The position numbers and the translations under genes are program-made. A DNA stretch of 45,635 nucleotides from Acetatifactor sp. (lineage in GTDB: Bacteria; Bacillota; Clostridia; Lachnospirales; Lachnospiraceae). The DNA lies in contig JAFLRO010000014.1 of assembly GCA_022511425.1 (NCBI GenBank), forward strand, positions 1 to 45,635. The letters are read 5' to 3'. Positions 34,358 through 42,841 of the stretch are shown here, in pieces; positions within the stretch are counted from its first letter, which is position 1, and each line of letters begins with the position of its first letter. Below the pieces are notes generated by a model. It worked only from the letters and a program-made list of their open reading frames with translations. It did no database searches and was not told the DNA's origin.

Positions 34358-35374
34358 TTATCCCTCATACCCGTTAGGGTTGTTCTTCTGCCATCTCCAG
34401 GAATCTTCACACATTTCCCGAATGCCGTATTTTGCCTCCCAGCCAAGCTCCTTCTTCGCCAAGCTTGCATCCGCATAGCAGGTGGCAATATCTCCGGGTC
34501 TCCTGTCCTTAATCACATAGGGAATCTTAACCCCCGTTGCCTCCTCAAAGTTCTTTACGATATCCAACACACTGTATCCGACACCAGTGCCCAGATTGTA
34601 AATCTTTAAGCCTGCTTTCTCCTGAATCTTCTTCAAAGCCTTCACATGGCCCACCGCCAAATCCACCACATGGATATAATCCCGGACGCCGGTGCCGTCG
34701 TGAGTATCGTAATCGTTGCCAAACACACCCAGCTCCTTCAGCTTTCCTACTGCCACCTGGGTGATGTAGGGCATCAGGTTGTTGGGAATACCGTTGGGAT
34801 TCTCGCCCATGGTACCGCTCTTATGAGCGCCGATGGGATTGAAATAGCGAAGCAGAATCACATTCCACTCGGGGTCTGCTTTCTGGATATCCGACAGTAT
34901 CTGCTCCAGCATGGATTTTGTCCAGCCATAGGGGTTAGTGCATTGACCCTTAGGGCACTCCTCCGTGATGGGGATAAAGGCGGGGCTGCCATAGACAGTG
35001 GCGCTGGAGGAGAAGATAATATTCTTGACCCCGTGCTTACGCATCACATCCACCAGAGTCAGTGTACCGGAAATATTGTTCTCATAATACTCCCAGGGCT
35101 TTTGTACGGACTCGCCCACTGCTTTCAGACCTGCAAAGTGGATCACTGCGTCAATACTCTCTTTCGAGAAGATTTCCTCCAGTGCTGTTCTGTCCAGGAT
35201 GTCGGCTTTATAAAAGGGAACTTTCTTTCCGGTTATCGCTTCCACCCTCTCCAGGGATTTTTCGCTGGAATTGCTCAGATTATCCAGCACCACCACATCA
35301 TATCCCGCCTGCTGCAGTTCCACCACTGTATGGCTGCCGATAAATCCGGCTCCGCCCGTCACTAGAATCGCCAT
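34358..35374 (-). CDS. galE: UDP-glucose 4-epimerase
   Basis: Interconverts UDP-glucose and UDP-galactose (some members also the N-acetyl forms) with bound NAD. The Rossmann motif is [19 protein letters not shown]; catalytic SSSATVYG and [10 protein letters not shown] (Tyr-x3-Lys) are present; further signatures are [20 protein letters not shown] and [20 protein letters not shown]. From the ATG at 35374 (AGGAGG 5 bases upstream) the protein has 338 residues, the standard length. It lies about 155 bases downstream of a UDPGP enzyme, with its own promoter. A CGGCAG/CTGCCG stem lies in the leader. Confidence 0.96.
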   Translation of the reverse strand: MAILVTGGAGFIGSHTVVELQQAGYDVVVLDNLSNSSEKSLERVEAITGKKVPFYKADILDRTALEEIFSKESIDAVIHFAGLKAVGESVQKPWEYYENNISGTLTLVDVMRKHGVKNIIFSSSATVYGSPAFIPITEECPKGQCTNPYGWTKSMLEQILSDIQKADPEWNVILLRYFNPIGAHKSGTMGENPNGIPNNLMPYITQVAVGKLKELGVFGNDYDTHDGTGVRDYIHVVDLAVGHVKALKKIQEKAGLKIYNLGTGVGYSVLDIVKNFEEATGVKIPYVIKDRRPGDIATCYADASLAKKELGWEAKYGIREMCEDSWRWQKNNPNGYEG

Positions 35375-35448
35375 AGCTCCTCCTATCCGTACGGCAGATG
35401 GATTGCCTAAGCCCTGCCGCACTCACTTTTTGTTTTCTGTTGATTATA

Positions 35449-35477
35449 ATAATACTCGACTCCACAGGATTTCTCAA
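35449..35477 (-). promoter_or_regulatory. Promoter of galE
   Basis: TTGAGA, 17 bases, TATTAT on the minus strand, about 75 bases upstream of the galE start. Confidence 0.7.
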
Positions 35478-35529
35478 TACTTTTTTGTTAGTGAAATCTG
35501 TCGTAATGTTAACTGTACCACAACCTTAT

Positions 35530-36756
35530 TCAAAGATTTACGCCGTTCTTCTGAAGTAAAACTCTGGCGCTCTCCACAGAATCCACACCGGTCATATTCT
35601 TGATGGGTGCAAACTCCTTTTCCCTTTCCACCTCAAAGGGCAGGCAGCTGGTCATCTGATGAATCATATCCAATACCAAATTCTCATACTTATATCCGTT
35701 GGGCGCCTCGGGCTTTATCAACTCTCCCGCCTCATCCAGATATTGTATTTTTTTCTCCACAATATGCAGGGGCAGGCTCTTTTCCAAAATTCGCTCCAGT
35801 TCCGTTACACTGAACAGGTAATTCAGGATCACGCCAAAATAATAAGCAGGATCGCCTTTCTCATCTTTCGCCGCCGCCATTTCCTCCGTCAGTTCATAAT
35901 ACTCCACAATAGAGGGTCTGCCATCCTCCAGGCATATCACCCCCACTCTCTCATCCGGAGCATTTTTGCGCACTACCTTAGCTCCTACTACACAATTCTT
36001 TTGAATAGTAGCTCCCACAAAGCAGGGATCTGCAATCCGTTGGAGTACATTGTCCACCGCAAACACATTTAACCACTGAATACCTTCCCTGTGAACCAAC
36101 TCCAGAAGACCCGACTTCTTCATGGAAATAAACCATCCCCCGTTTCCGTTTGGGGAGGTGGAAAGCTTTCCCTTTTCCTCCAGATAGATCTTGCCCTGAT
36201 AGTCCGTAGCCGCAGCCATCTCCTGGGTGAAGAAGTGGACATAATCCTCCTTGTACCCGAAGAAGCCATGCTCCGTCAGGAACTTCACAGTGGATTCGTG
36301 GTTTTTGTCACTGGTCATTACAAACAGGTGAATCCATGTATCCGCCCGGTGTACCACATCCAGAAGGTTGTTGATGATACATTCAAATATATAAAGCTCC
36401 CTTGTCAGTCCCACATTGAACATACCCTTAGGATTGTCTGAACCCAGCCGGGTTCCCATACCGCCCGCCAGCAGCACCGCTCCCACCTTTCCGGAGCGGA
36501 TAGCCTCCAGCCCGATGGTTGTAAAGCTTTCTCTGTTTGCCTCAATCTCAGACAGTTGCATGGCTGCCAGTGGCGAGAACTCTCCCCGCTGTGTCATCTC
36601 TTCCCTGTGCTTGCAGGCCTCCAGTACATCCATGTCCGTGGCCTCAATCTGTGCCAGTAGGGCTTCCTGTTCAGTGGCAGTGAGCTCATCGTAATATTTT
36701 AACAGATGCTCCTGTCCGTACTTTTCCAGCTTATCCTTTACCTGAGATAATGTCAT
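35530..36756 (-). CDS. UDPGP-family UTP:sugar-1-phosphate uridylyltransferase
   Basis: A 408-residue protein of the eukaryote-like UDPGP family (AGX/UAP1 group). The nucleotide-binding loop is VLLAGGMGTRLGSDNPKGMF; HLFVMTSDKNHESTVKFL and GNGGWFISMKKSGLLEL are the family's uridine and sugar contacts, and FAVDNVLQRIADPCFVG is the metal-binding segment. Relatives make UDP-GlcNAc, UDP-GalNAc or UDP-glucose; the substrate is not settled by sequence. Bacterial GlmU and GalU are unrelated in arrangement. galE next to it suggests UDP-hexose or UDP-hexosamine supply. The leader has a GCCGC/GCGGC stem joined to AGAAAGAGG. Confidence 0.88.
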   Translation of the reverse strand: MTLSQVKDKLEKYGQEHLLKYYDELTATEQEALLAQIEATDMDVLEACKHREEMTQRGEFSPLAAMQLSEIEANRESFTTIGLEAIRSGKVGAVLLAGGMGTRLGSDNPKGMFNVGLTRELYIFECIINNLLDVVHRADTWIHLFVMTSDKNHESTVKFLTEHGFFGYKEDYVHFFTQEMAAATDYQGKIYLEEKGKLSTSPNGNGGWFISMKKSGLLELVHREGIQWLNVFAVDNVLQRIADPCFVGATIQKNCVVGAKVVRKNAPDERVGVICLEDGRPSIVEYYELTEEMAAAKDEKGDPAYYFGVILNYLFSVTELERILEKSLPLHIVEKKIQYLDEAGELIKPEAPNGYKYENLVLDMIHQMTSCLPFEVEREKEFAPIKNMTGVDSVESARVLLQKNGVNL

Positions 36757-36830
36757 AAACTGCCTCTTTCTGCCGCGTATGGCGGCGAATATATTTTTAT
36801 ATTAATAATTCTCGAAGAAAGCCGAATCCC

Positions 36831-37715
36831 TCAAAGTGACAGATCATCAAAAAAGCTCCGCCCACCCAGCTGTTCCTCCCGGTATCGGAGAAAGTATGCT
36901 TTCATTTCAGGGTGTGCATCTCCGATATCAGAGAGAATACCGTCCAGGTTCTCCCGGTTCACACAGCCCAATTCCGCAAAAAGGCTATAATACTCCCGGT
37001 GCTCTCCGTGTTCTTCCAGCACTACCAGCCAGGTTTCCTGACTCTCCTTCCCTTTCGTGTGAGCCCGCAGATACTCCGTTAGCTCTGCACTCAGCGCTTC
37101 GGGCAGCCCCCGGGAGTGCAGACAGCGCAGCAGAGCCAGCCTGACCTTAACCTTCCGCCTGCCGCTGACATAGGCCTCCAAGTCCGTGCTGCCATAATCC
37201 TCCTCACCACAGAGTACTTGTTTGGAATACCCCTCCTGATCCGAAGTATGCAGCAAATCAAGAAGTCTGGCATCCCATTTTCGAAGCCATTCTTCGTTTC
37301 CTGCCTCCTGAAGATCCATCAGATAATAAGCATCAAAAACCCTCACGGCTGCTGCCAGAAGTTCGCCGGGAAGCGAACCGCTTCTGTCACTGATCAGCTG
37401 AAGGCAGCCACATTCCAGGAAAACTGCCTTCCCAAAGCGAATGTGCCTTCTCGGCAGCGTCACTTGAATCAGCCCATCACAGTAAGCAAAGGCCCAGTCC
37501 TCCAATTCTTCCACTGTGTCCGGCAATATCACCCGGCGCAGGTTCTTTTTGCTCAAAAATGCCTTCTTTCCGATGACTGTAACCGGAGCGTTCTCAATGC
37601 GATCCGGTATCTGCACCTCTGAGGCCAGTCCTTGGAACCGGGTAATTTTCACGTTACTGTGTATCATTTCATAGTACAGGCTTCCTCCCGGAATTGCCAG
37701 TTCTCTCTCCTGCAT
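36831..37715 (-). CDS. BspA-type leucine-rich-repeat protein
   Basis: After ELAIPGGSLYYEMIHSNVKI come three to four LRR_5 units of the BspA type: VQIPDRIENAPVTVIGKKAF, then LRRVILPDTVEELEDWAFAY, then LIQVTLPRRHIRFGKAVFLE. The remaining 170 residues are helical and rich in Arg/Glu (SGRRKVKVRLALLRCLHSRG). No signal peptide is present, so unlike most BspA proteins it should be cytoplasmic. I start at 37715, with CGAGG upstream. It directly follows the MoxR-like ATPase gene, and I suspect it belongs to that operon. Role unknown. Confidence 0.78.
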   Translation of the reverse strand: MQERELAIPGGSLYYEMIHSNVKITRFQGLASEVQIPDRIENAPVTVIGKKAFLSKKNLRRVILPDTVEELEDWAFAYCDGLIQVTLPRRHIRFGKAVFLECGCLQLISDRSGSLPGELLAAAVRVFDAYYLMDLQEAGNEEWLRKWDARLLDLLHTSDQEGYSKQVLCGEEDYGSTDLEAYVSGRRKVKVRLALLRCLHSRGLPEALSAELTEYLRAHTKGKESQETWLVVLEEHGEHREYYSLFAELGCVNRENLDGILSDIGDAHPEMKAYFLRYREEQLGGRSFFDDLSL

Positions 37716-37776
37716 GGTTCCTCGCGTTCTGCCACTCTGGGCGACTATTTTCAAACTCCCTCGATCTTCTTATATT

Positions 37777-37855
37777 GTACTGCACACTCCTTGTATTGCA
37801 ATCTTCCTGTATTGCACCCTTCTTGTATTACTCACTTCCGGTATTGCTCTCTTAT
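37777..37855. repeat. Degenerate 16-bp tandem repeat between the AAA and leucine-rich genes
   Basis: Four units of 16 bases start at 37792, 37808, 37824 and 37840, sharing TGTATTGC or GGTATTGC followed by CTTCC-like sequence; a weaker unit precedes them. The last unit contains the stop codon of the AAA gene. The transcribed strand is purine-rich. Confidence 0.75.
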
Positions 37856-39366
37856 AAACCCAGCTCAGCAATTTGGGCCATTATATTGTCCTGTCGCTCA
37901 CTGAGCATCAATTCCTCATTGTGCTTTTTATAATCCGGACTTCCGAAGGAAGCAATGAATCGGGCACTGGTATTGTTCACGGTCAACTCCGTCACCAGAA
38001 TCAACAGCTCGTTTCCCTGAGCAAAAGCCTCTTCCACAAATACAAACAAGGCATGTAACTCCTGCTGTACTCTATCAGTCTCCGCCTTAAGCCGCTCCAG
38101 TCTTCCGGTGTAACGCTTCTTCAGAAGTTCATATGCCGCCATCCCTGATGATACCTCGTCCAGGTATAGTTCCTTACGTCCCTCTTCCAGAAAACGTATC
38201 ACTCCCTGATGTTTTTTGCGATCCGTCTCCGACAAGGCATTGGCATTTTGAAGGTTGTTAAACAACTTCCTTCTCCCGTCTGCCTGCTGTTCTAAAAGCT
38301 CCATGACCTGAGCCGATGTGCAGGTTTCCGCCTTTGCTCCAATGCTCTTTAAAGGATTCCGAAGATCGGACAACAGATCTGCCTGCTCCATCACCTGCCC
38401 CATGTCAGCCTGTACCCGGTCCAGAAGCATACCAAGCAGTGAGAGTCTCTCATCAAAGGCCGCTTCTCTTGCTCTTGAAATAGCCTGACCAGAAGGTCTG
38501 CCGTCCAGTATGTCAGCAATCCTGTAATCCCTTTTGTATTTATTAAACAAGTCATAATAGGCAGTAAATTCCTTTACTACCCGATCATTCCTCAGGTACT
38601 GCCCCACCAGGCTCTCGTCCACAGGAAGCTGCTCATCCTCGTACAGATACAGAATCTCCGACAGATCCTCCCAGCCTCTGGCAGTCACATAGCTGCGGCC
38701 TTTCGTGGTCATCTCCATACAGTAGAATTGATCCTTCTTCAGTTCCAGGTAACTGACTATAGCGCTGTGCAGACGCTTTCCGGCAGCGTACTCCTTCCAA
38801 ATAGCAAAATCCGGTTCTACCTCAAGAATCTTCAGACGGTCAAGCGTCACTACGTCAAATTCCCGGACAGAACGGTTGTACTCCGGTGGATTTCCCGCTG
38901 TTACAATGACCCAGCCCTCCGGTACTTTGTGACGTCCGAATACCTTGTACTGCAAAAATTGGAGCATGGAGGGTGCCAGTGTCTCCGACACGCAGTTGAT
39001 CTCGTCAAGAAAAAGAATTCCTTCCTTAATGCCACTGATTTCCATGGTGTCATAGATGGAGGCAATGATTTCACTCATGGTATACTCGGAGACCTGAACC
39101 GGCTGACCGCCGTAAATCTTCTCGGTGATATAGGGAAGCCCCAACGCCGACTGTCTGGTATGGTGAGTCATAGAGTAGGACACCAACGCAATCCCCATCT
39201 CCTGGGCAATCTGCTCCATAATGGCAGTCTTGCCGATGCCCGGTGCGCCCAGCAGGAAGATGGGCCGCTGCCTGACCACCGATACTCTGTACTCCCCGAA
39301 CTCGTCCTTCTTTAAATAGAGATTCACCGAGTTCTTGATGTAATCCTTGGCTTGCTTGATATTCAT
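37852..39366 (-). CDS. MoxR-like AAA ATPase
   Basis: A 504-residue ATPase. Walker A is LLGAPGIGKTAIM (GAPGIGKT at 40-47), Walker B GILFLDE at 116-122, and sensor 1 VIVTAGNPPEYN near 153-164, all as in MoxR proteins. The C-terminal 250 residues are helical with basic and acidic runs (DLLSDLRNPLKSIGAKAE). MoxR ATPases act with VWA-domain proteins as chaperones or metal-insertion machines; the VWA gene lies directly upstream. The target is unknown. A 17-bp minisatellite separates the two genes. No strong Shine-Dalgarno other than CGGAG. Confidence 0.88.
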   Translation of the reverse strand: MNIKQAKDYIKNSVNLYLKKDEFGEYRVSVVRQRPIFLLGAPGIGKTAIMEQIAQEMGIALVSYSMTHHTRQSALGLPYITEKIYGGQPVQVSEYTMSEIIASIYDTMEISGIKEGILFLDEINCVSETLAPSMLQFLQYKVFGRHKVPEGWVIVTAGNPPEYNRSVREFDVVTLDRLKILEVEPDFAIWKEYAAGKRLHSAIVSYLELKKDQFYCMEMTTKGRSYVTARGWEDLSEILYLYEDEQLPVDESLVGQYLRNDRVVKEFTAYYDLFNKYKRDYRIADILDGRPSGQAISRAREAAFDERLSLLGMLLDRVQADMGQVMEQADLLSDLRNPLKSIGAKAETCTSAQVMELLEQQADGRRKLFNNLQNANALSETDRKKHQGVIRFLEEGRKELYLDEVSSGMAAYELLKKRYTGRLERLKAETDRVQQELHALFVFVEEAFAQGNELLILVTELTVNNTSARFIASFGSPDYKKHNEELMLSERQDNIMAQIAELGL

Positions 39367-39410
39367 AGCATTACTCCGTTTTGTCTATGCCTAATCGCTT
39401 ACATTAATCT

Positions 39411-39565
39411 AATTGCTTTTATATTCTAGTTGCCTTTGTTCCAATTGCTTTTTTCTAGTTACTTTTTTGTTTTAGTTGCTTTTTGTTCCAGCTGCTTTTT
39501 TGTTCCAGCTGCTTTTTTGTTCCAGCTGCTTTTTTGTTCTAGCTGCTTTTTTGTTCTAGCTGCTT
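39411..39565. repeat. 17-bp minisatellite between the VWA and AAA genes
   Basis: About nine units. Three in a row are exactly CCAGCTGCTTTTTTGTT, two have CTAGCTGC, and the rest are degenerate or one to three bases shorter towards the AAA gene. The pattern is graded, conserved near the VWA gene and decayed near the AAA start codon. On the transcribed strand each unit reads AGC, AGCTGG or AGCTAG, then AACAAAAAA. Confidence 0.92.
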
Positions 39566-39570
39566 TTATA

Positions 39571-40869
39571 TTACTCTTGCTCCAGCGTTTCACTCTCTAA
39601 TACAACTTTTATACTCCAGGGCGGAACAGGAGCACGGTTTTCATCTTCATCAAGAAATGCGAATATTACCTGATAGTCCGGCATCTGCTCAGGATAAATG
39701 CCGTAGCCGTCTGTGAAATAAATCAATCCTTTCAGGTTCTCAAACTCTCTCCGGCTTTTCAGCTGCCCCACATATTCAAACACCGGGCGAAAATCCGTAG
39801 CGCCAAAACCTGTCAGCTTGCCATATTGAATAAAGGTCTCAAAATCTTCATCACAAGTAATCTTTGTATCGCTCTGAACCTGATTGTCACATTGGATAAT
39901 GTGCACGTTGACATGCTGAAAAAAACTCTCGCTGCTTTTCAAGATGGAATAAGTTTTTCTAAGGAACTCTTTCACCAGCGGTCCACGGCAGGAAGCAGAG
40001 GTATCTATGGCGATGACAAACTCCTTCACTTTATTCTCTTCCCGGTATTCCAAAGGCTCAATCAGCGGCAGGTTGCCATAATGCTCCAGACCATAGGTGT
40101 AATAGATATAGTCAAACTCGTCATCGTTAACCGTCATGTTTTCACCCATGACAGTAAACCGACGCAGAATCTCGCTGTAATCGTACCGGTCCCGGGTGGT
40201 CTCCTCCAGGTTCTTTTCCAGACTTTCTGCCCCTGATTTGGCCTTGGTAAAAGACTTCAAATCAGCTTTCACACGCTCGCTGATCTTTTTCCACTGCTCT
40301 CTGGTAATTTCCAGCTGTTCTGCGGGTTTCCAAAAGATGTGCACATCCTTTTGAAAGAGCCTGTGCAGCTCCTGCTCCTCCGCCTGGGTCAGAGGGGTAT
40401 GGCGCAGGTAGCGATATATTCTTTCCGCTGTCAGCGGGCCGATGTCTTCGCGTAGCACCTTGAGCTTCCTTGCCGCGTCTGCATCCTGCTCCAGAGCCGT
40501 TCCCTCCAGCCCCATGTCCAAAATAACATTCTCAACCGCAATATCCGCCGCCAGATCCCACTTATCCGTCTCCAGCCTATCATACTGAAAGCTGTGAGAA
40601 AAGATACAGTGTAACAACAAATGCAGGTACTGTCTGTTCACAAGCTTTGGGTTTTCCTGATAACTCCTTAGCACATATACAGGGTCATAAAAGCAAACTG
40701 CTCCGTCCGTAGCCAGGCACCCCAGTTCTTTTCGTTCCACAGGCTTCAACTGTGCTAGAGCCGCATCGAAAAACCTAAGCCGCACCAGCAGCGCATCCCG
40801 AGCCAGAGACAATACCTGAGAGGCTAAAGCGGAACACTTTTTCCCGTCAACCGTCCTGTCTACCGTCAT
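39571..40869 (-). CDS. VWA-domain protein with DUF2201-like metallopeptidase fold
   Basis: Partner of the adjacent MoxR-like ATPase. The N-terminal region resembles the DUF2201 metallopeptidase-like domain: YLHLLLHCIFSHSFQYD keeps three histidines (83, 87, 92) but has Leu where the catalytic Glu of HExxH would be, so it is probably not a protease. The C-terminal VWA domain has the MIDAS motif AIDTSASCRGPL, FGATDFRPVF and YFTDGYGI. I use the ATG at 40869, which overlaps the MATE stop as ATGA, with GGGGGCAGGG just upstream; a longer frame starts at 40899. Coupled to the MATE gene. Cytoplasmic. Confidence 0.85.
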   Translation of the reverse strand: MTVDRTVDGKKCSALASQVLSLARDALLVRLRFFDAALAQLKPVERKELGCLATDGAVCFYDPVYVLRSYQENPKLVNRQYLHLLLHCIFSHSFQYDRLETDKWDLAADIAVENVILDMGLEGTALEQDADAARKLKVLREDIGPLTAERIYRYLRHTPLTQAEEQELHRLFQKDVHIFWKPAEQLEITREQWKKISERVKADLKSFTKAKSGAESLEKNLEETTRDRYDYSEILRRFTVMGENMTVNDDEFDYIYYTYGLEHYGNLPLIEPLEYREENKVKEFVIAIDTSASCRGPLVKEFLRKTYSILKSSESFFQHVNVHIIQCDNQVQSDTKITCDEDFETFIQYGKLTGFGATDFRPVFEYVGQLKSRREFENLKGLIYFTDGYGIYPEQMPDYQVIFAFLDEDENRAPVPPWSIKVVLESETLEQE

Positions 40870-42275
40870 GCCCTGCCCCCAATCATCTTCCGTTCCCATC
40901 TATGCCCTTTAAATCGTACAGCGAAGCAGATGGAGCGGAAGATCCAATCTATGGTCATGGCAATCCAGACGCCCATCAACCCAAGGCCCATATAGATCCC
41001 CAGGAGGTAAGCAAAACCCAATCGGAAAACCCACATGGAACCGATGGCCACTCCCATGGGCAGTACTACATCCCCCGCTGCCCGGAAGGTGTTAGGAAGG
41101 GAGAAGGACAGAATCCAGAAAAGAATAGCCAAAATCGCATGATATATAAGCACCTGCCTGGCTAGCTGTGTTGCTTCCGGACTCAGATGGTAAAAGTCAA
41201 TTACCCACCCTGATCCCACAATAATCAGTACTGACATAATGATTATGCCAATCTCCGCCAGCTTCATCAACTTTTTCGTGTAATATCGGGCCTGTTCCGT
41301 CTCTCCCGCGCCAATGCAAACGGAAACAATGGCAACAATACCGCTGTTGATTGCAGAACCTGGCAACACGTTGAAGGAAGCAAGTGTGTTGCAGACCGCA
41401 TTTGCTGCAATGGCATAGGTACCCATGGTGGAAATCATGCTCACAGTCAAAATCTTGCCCAACTGAAACAAGCTGTTTTCCAGACTGTTGGGCAGACCGA
41501 TATACAAAATCTTCTTCAGCATGTCCGGCCTAAAACGCCAGGTCACCTGCCCCCTGAAATTAATAACCCGCTTTCGGTCAAACAACATAATAAAGATTAT
41601 AACAGCAGCCACTGTCCGGGAGAAGGTGGTGGAGATAGCAGCGCCAAGCGTACCGATTCCGGCACCGTATATCAGTACGGCATTTCCAATTACATTCAGA
41701 ACATTCATTAACAGGGAAATATACAGAGTGGTCTTGGAATCTCCCATGGTTCGGAACAAACCAGCACAGGCATTGTATATAGCAAGGGGAACAAAGGAGA
41801 TGGCTGTCATGACCAAATAAGATTTGGCATTGGACATCACATCCGCCTCCACCTTACCGATGATCAACTGAAGCAGTCCGTTGTGAAACAAAATAAAGAT
41901 TGCTGTGACAACAAAGGAGCTGACAAGGGAAAAGAGCAGGATCTGCCAGCCCGCCTTCCGCGCATTATCCTCATTCTTTTTTCCCAGATAATGACCTGCA
42001 ATTACGGCTCCGCCCGTGCCAAAGGCAGTAAAGATGTTGATAATCAAAACATTTATGGTATCCACCAGCGACACGCCGGACACAGCAGCCTCTCCCACGC
42101 TGGAAATCATCAGCGTGTCCGCCAGACCCACAAGGAGAGCCAGCAGCTGCTCAAAGACCAGGGGAATGATCAATGTCTTTAGCGCCTGATTGGAATATAA
42201 TAAATTGTTATCCTTTGCAGTTTTGTCCATTTTATATTTGGCCGCCTTTCTTGGGGCATTTATGTTCTGTTTCAT
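40866..42275 (-). CDS. MATE family efflux transporter
   Basis: Twelve-helix exporter driven by sodium or proton gradients, typically for drugs and other organic cations. The first helix (LIIPLVFEQLLALLVGLADT) and LADTLMISSVGEAAVSGVSL are characteristic, as is the second-half repeat GLPNSLENSLFQLGKILTVS. Length 469 is usual. The start at 42275 has only a weak ribosome site; an internal ATG at codon 16 is an alternative. It overlaps the VWA gene by 4 bases. I see no functional reason for the link. Confidence 0.92.
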   Translation of the reverse strand: MKQNINAPRKAAKYKMDKTAKDNNLLYSNQALKTLIIPLVFEQLLALLVGLADTLMISSVGEAAVSGVSLVDTINVLIINIFTAFGTGGAVIAGHYLGKKNEDNARKAGWQILLFSLVSSFVVTAIFILFHNGLLQLIIGKVEADVMSNAKSYLVMTAISFVPLAIYNACAGLFRTMGDSKTTLYISLLMNVLNVIGNAVLIYGAGIGTLGAAISTTFSRTVAAVIIFIMLFDRKRVINFRGQVTWRFRPDMLKKILYIGLPNSLENSLFQLGKILTVSMISTMGTYAIAANAVCNTLASFNVLPGSAINSGIVAIVSVCIGAGETEQARYYTKKLMKLAEIGIIIMSVLIIVGSGWVIDFYHLSPEATQLARQVLIYHAILAILFWILSFSLPNTFRAAGDVVLPMGVAIGSMWVFRLGFAYLLGIYMGLGLMGVWIAMTIDWIFRSICFAVRFKGHRWERKMIGGRA

Positions 42276-42315
42276 TTTATCTCGAATGGGATGAAATGTA
42301 AACTAAAATACCACG

Positions 42316-42368
42316 AAAAAAAGACCTCGATACAGTAGCAGAAATGCATACCTGTATTTCGGTCTTTT
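42316..42368 (-). terminator. Terminator after spoIIID
   Basis: Minus-strand outer stem AAAAGACC/GGTCTTTT with a second stem ATACAG/CTGTAT inside, followed by TTTTTTT. It begins 5 bases after the spoIIID stop. Confidence 0.88.
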
Positions 42369-42372
42369 CTCA

Positions 42373-42636
42373 TTAATCGTCCGCGTGCTGCTTGTGCAGA
42401 TATTTCTCCTTTGTGGCCATGCCTCCCCGGATGTGGCGCTCCGATTTGTTCACATCCAGAACCTGCCTGGCCTGCTTCGCCAGGGCAGGGTTGATCTGCA
42501 TGAGACGGTCAGTTACGTCCTTATGTACTGTACTCTTACTAACGCCAAAATTCTTGGCTGTCTGGCGGACCGTGGCATTGCTGTCGATGATATAGTTGGC
42601 AATGCTGATAGCGCGCTCCTCGATATATTCCTTCAT
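42373..42636 (-). CDS. spoIIID: Stage III sporulation protein D
   Basis: An 87-residue helix-turn-helix regulator acting in the mother cell during sporulation. The sequence YIEERAISIANYIIDSNATV leads into RQTAKNFGVSKSTVHKDVTD, the SpoIIID recognition helices, and ends with the conserved basic tail SERHIRGGMATKEKYLHKQH. Together with SigE it controls mother-cell genes. AAGGG precedes the ATG. It is a single-gene unit with its own promoter-like sequence and terminator. It shows that the organism belongs to a spore-forming lineage. Confidence 0.97.
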   Translation of the reverse strand: MKEYIEERAISIANYIIDSNATVRQTAKNFGVSKSTVHKDVTDRLMQINPALAKQARQVLDVNKSERHIRGGMATKEKYLHKQHADD

Positions 42637-42663
42637 GGGGATACCCTTAAGAATGTTTTTTAC

Positions 42664-42693
42664 ATCTTATGAAGGAATGGGGGGAGTTATGAC
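42664..42693 (-). promoter_or_regulatory. SigE-like promoter of spoIIID
   Basis: GTCATAAC, 14 bases, CATAAGAT on the minus strand, about 27 bases upstream of the ATG. This is close to the SigE consensus known from Bacillus (-35 with ATA; -10 CATACAnT), and spoIIID is a SigE target there. The rest of the gap to 42841 shows nothing clear. Confidence 0.5.
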
Positions 42694-42841
42694 TGGAAAT
42701 ACTCCCAACAGCATATTAGCAGTATCTTCCACCGTGAAATCACCGAAGACGGAGAGCGGCGCTCTTTAGGTCCGTATGTACATATTCTCTTCAATACTAA
42801 CGGTATAACATCATCCTGATGCTAAGTCATTTCGGGTCGAA

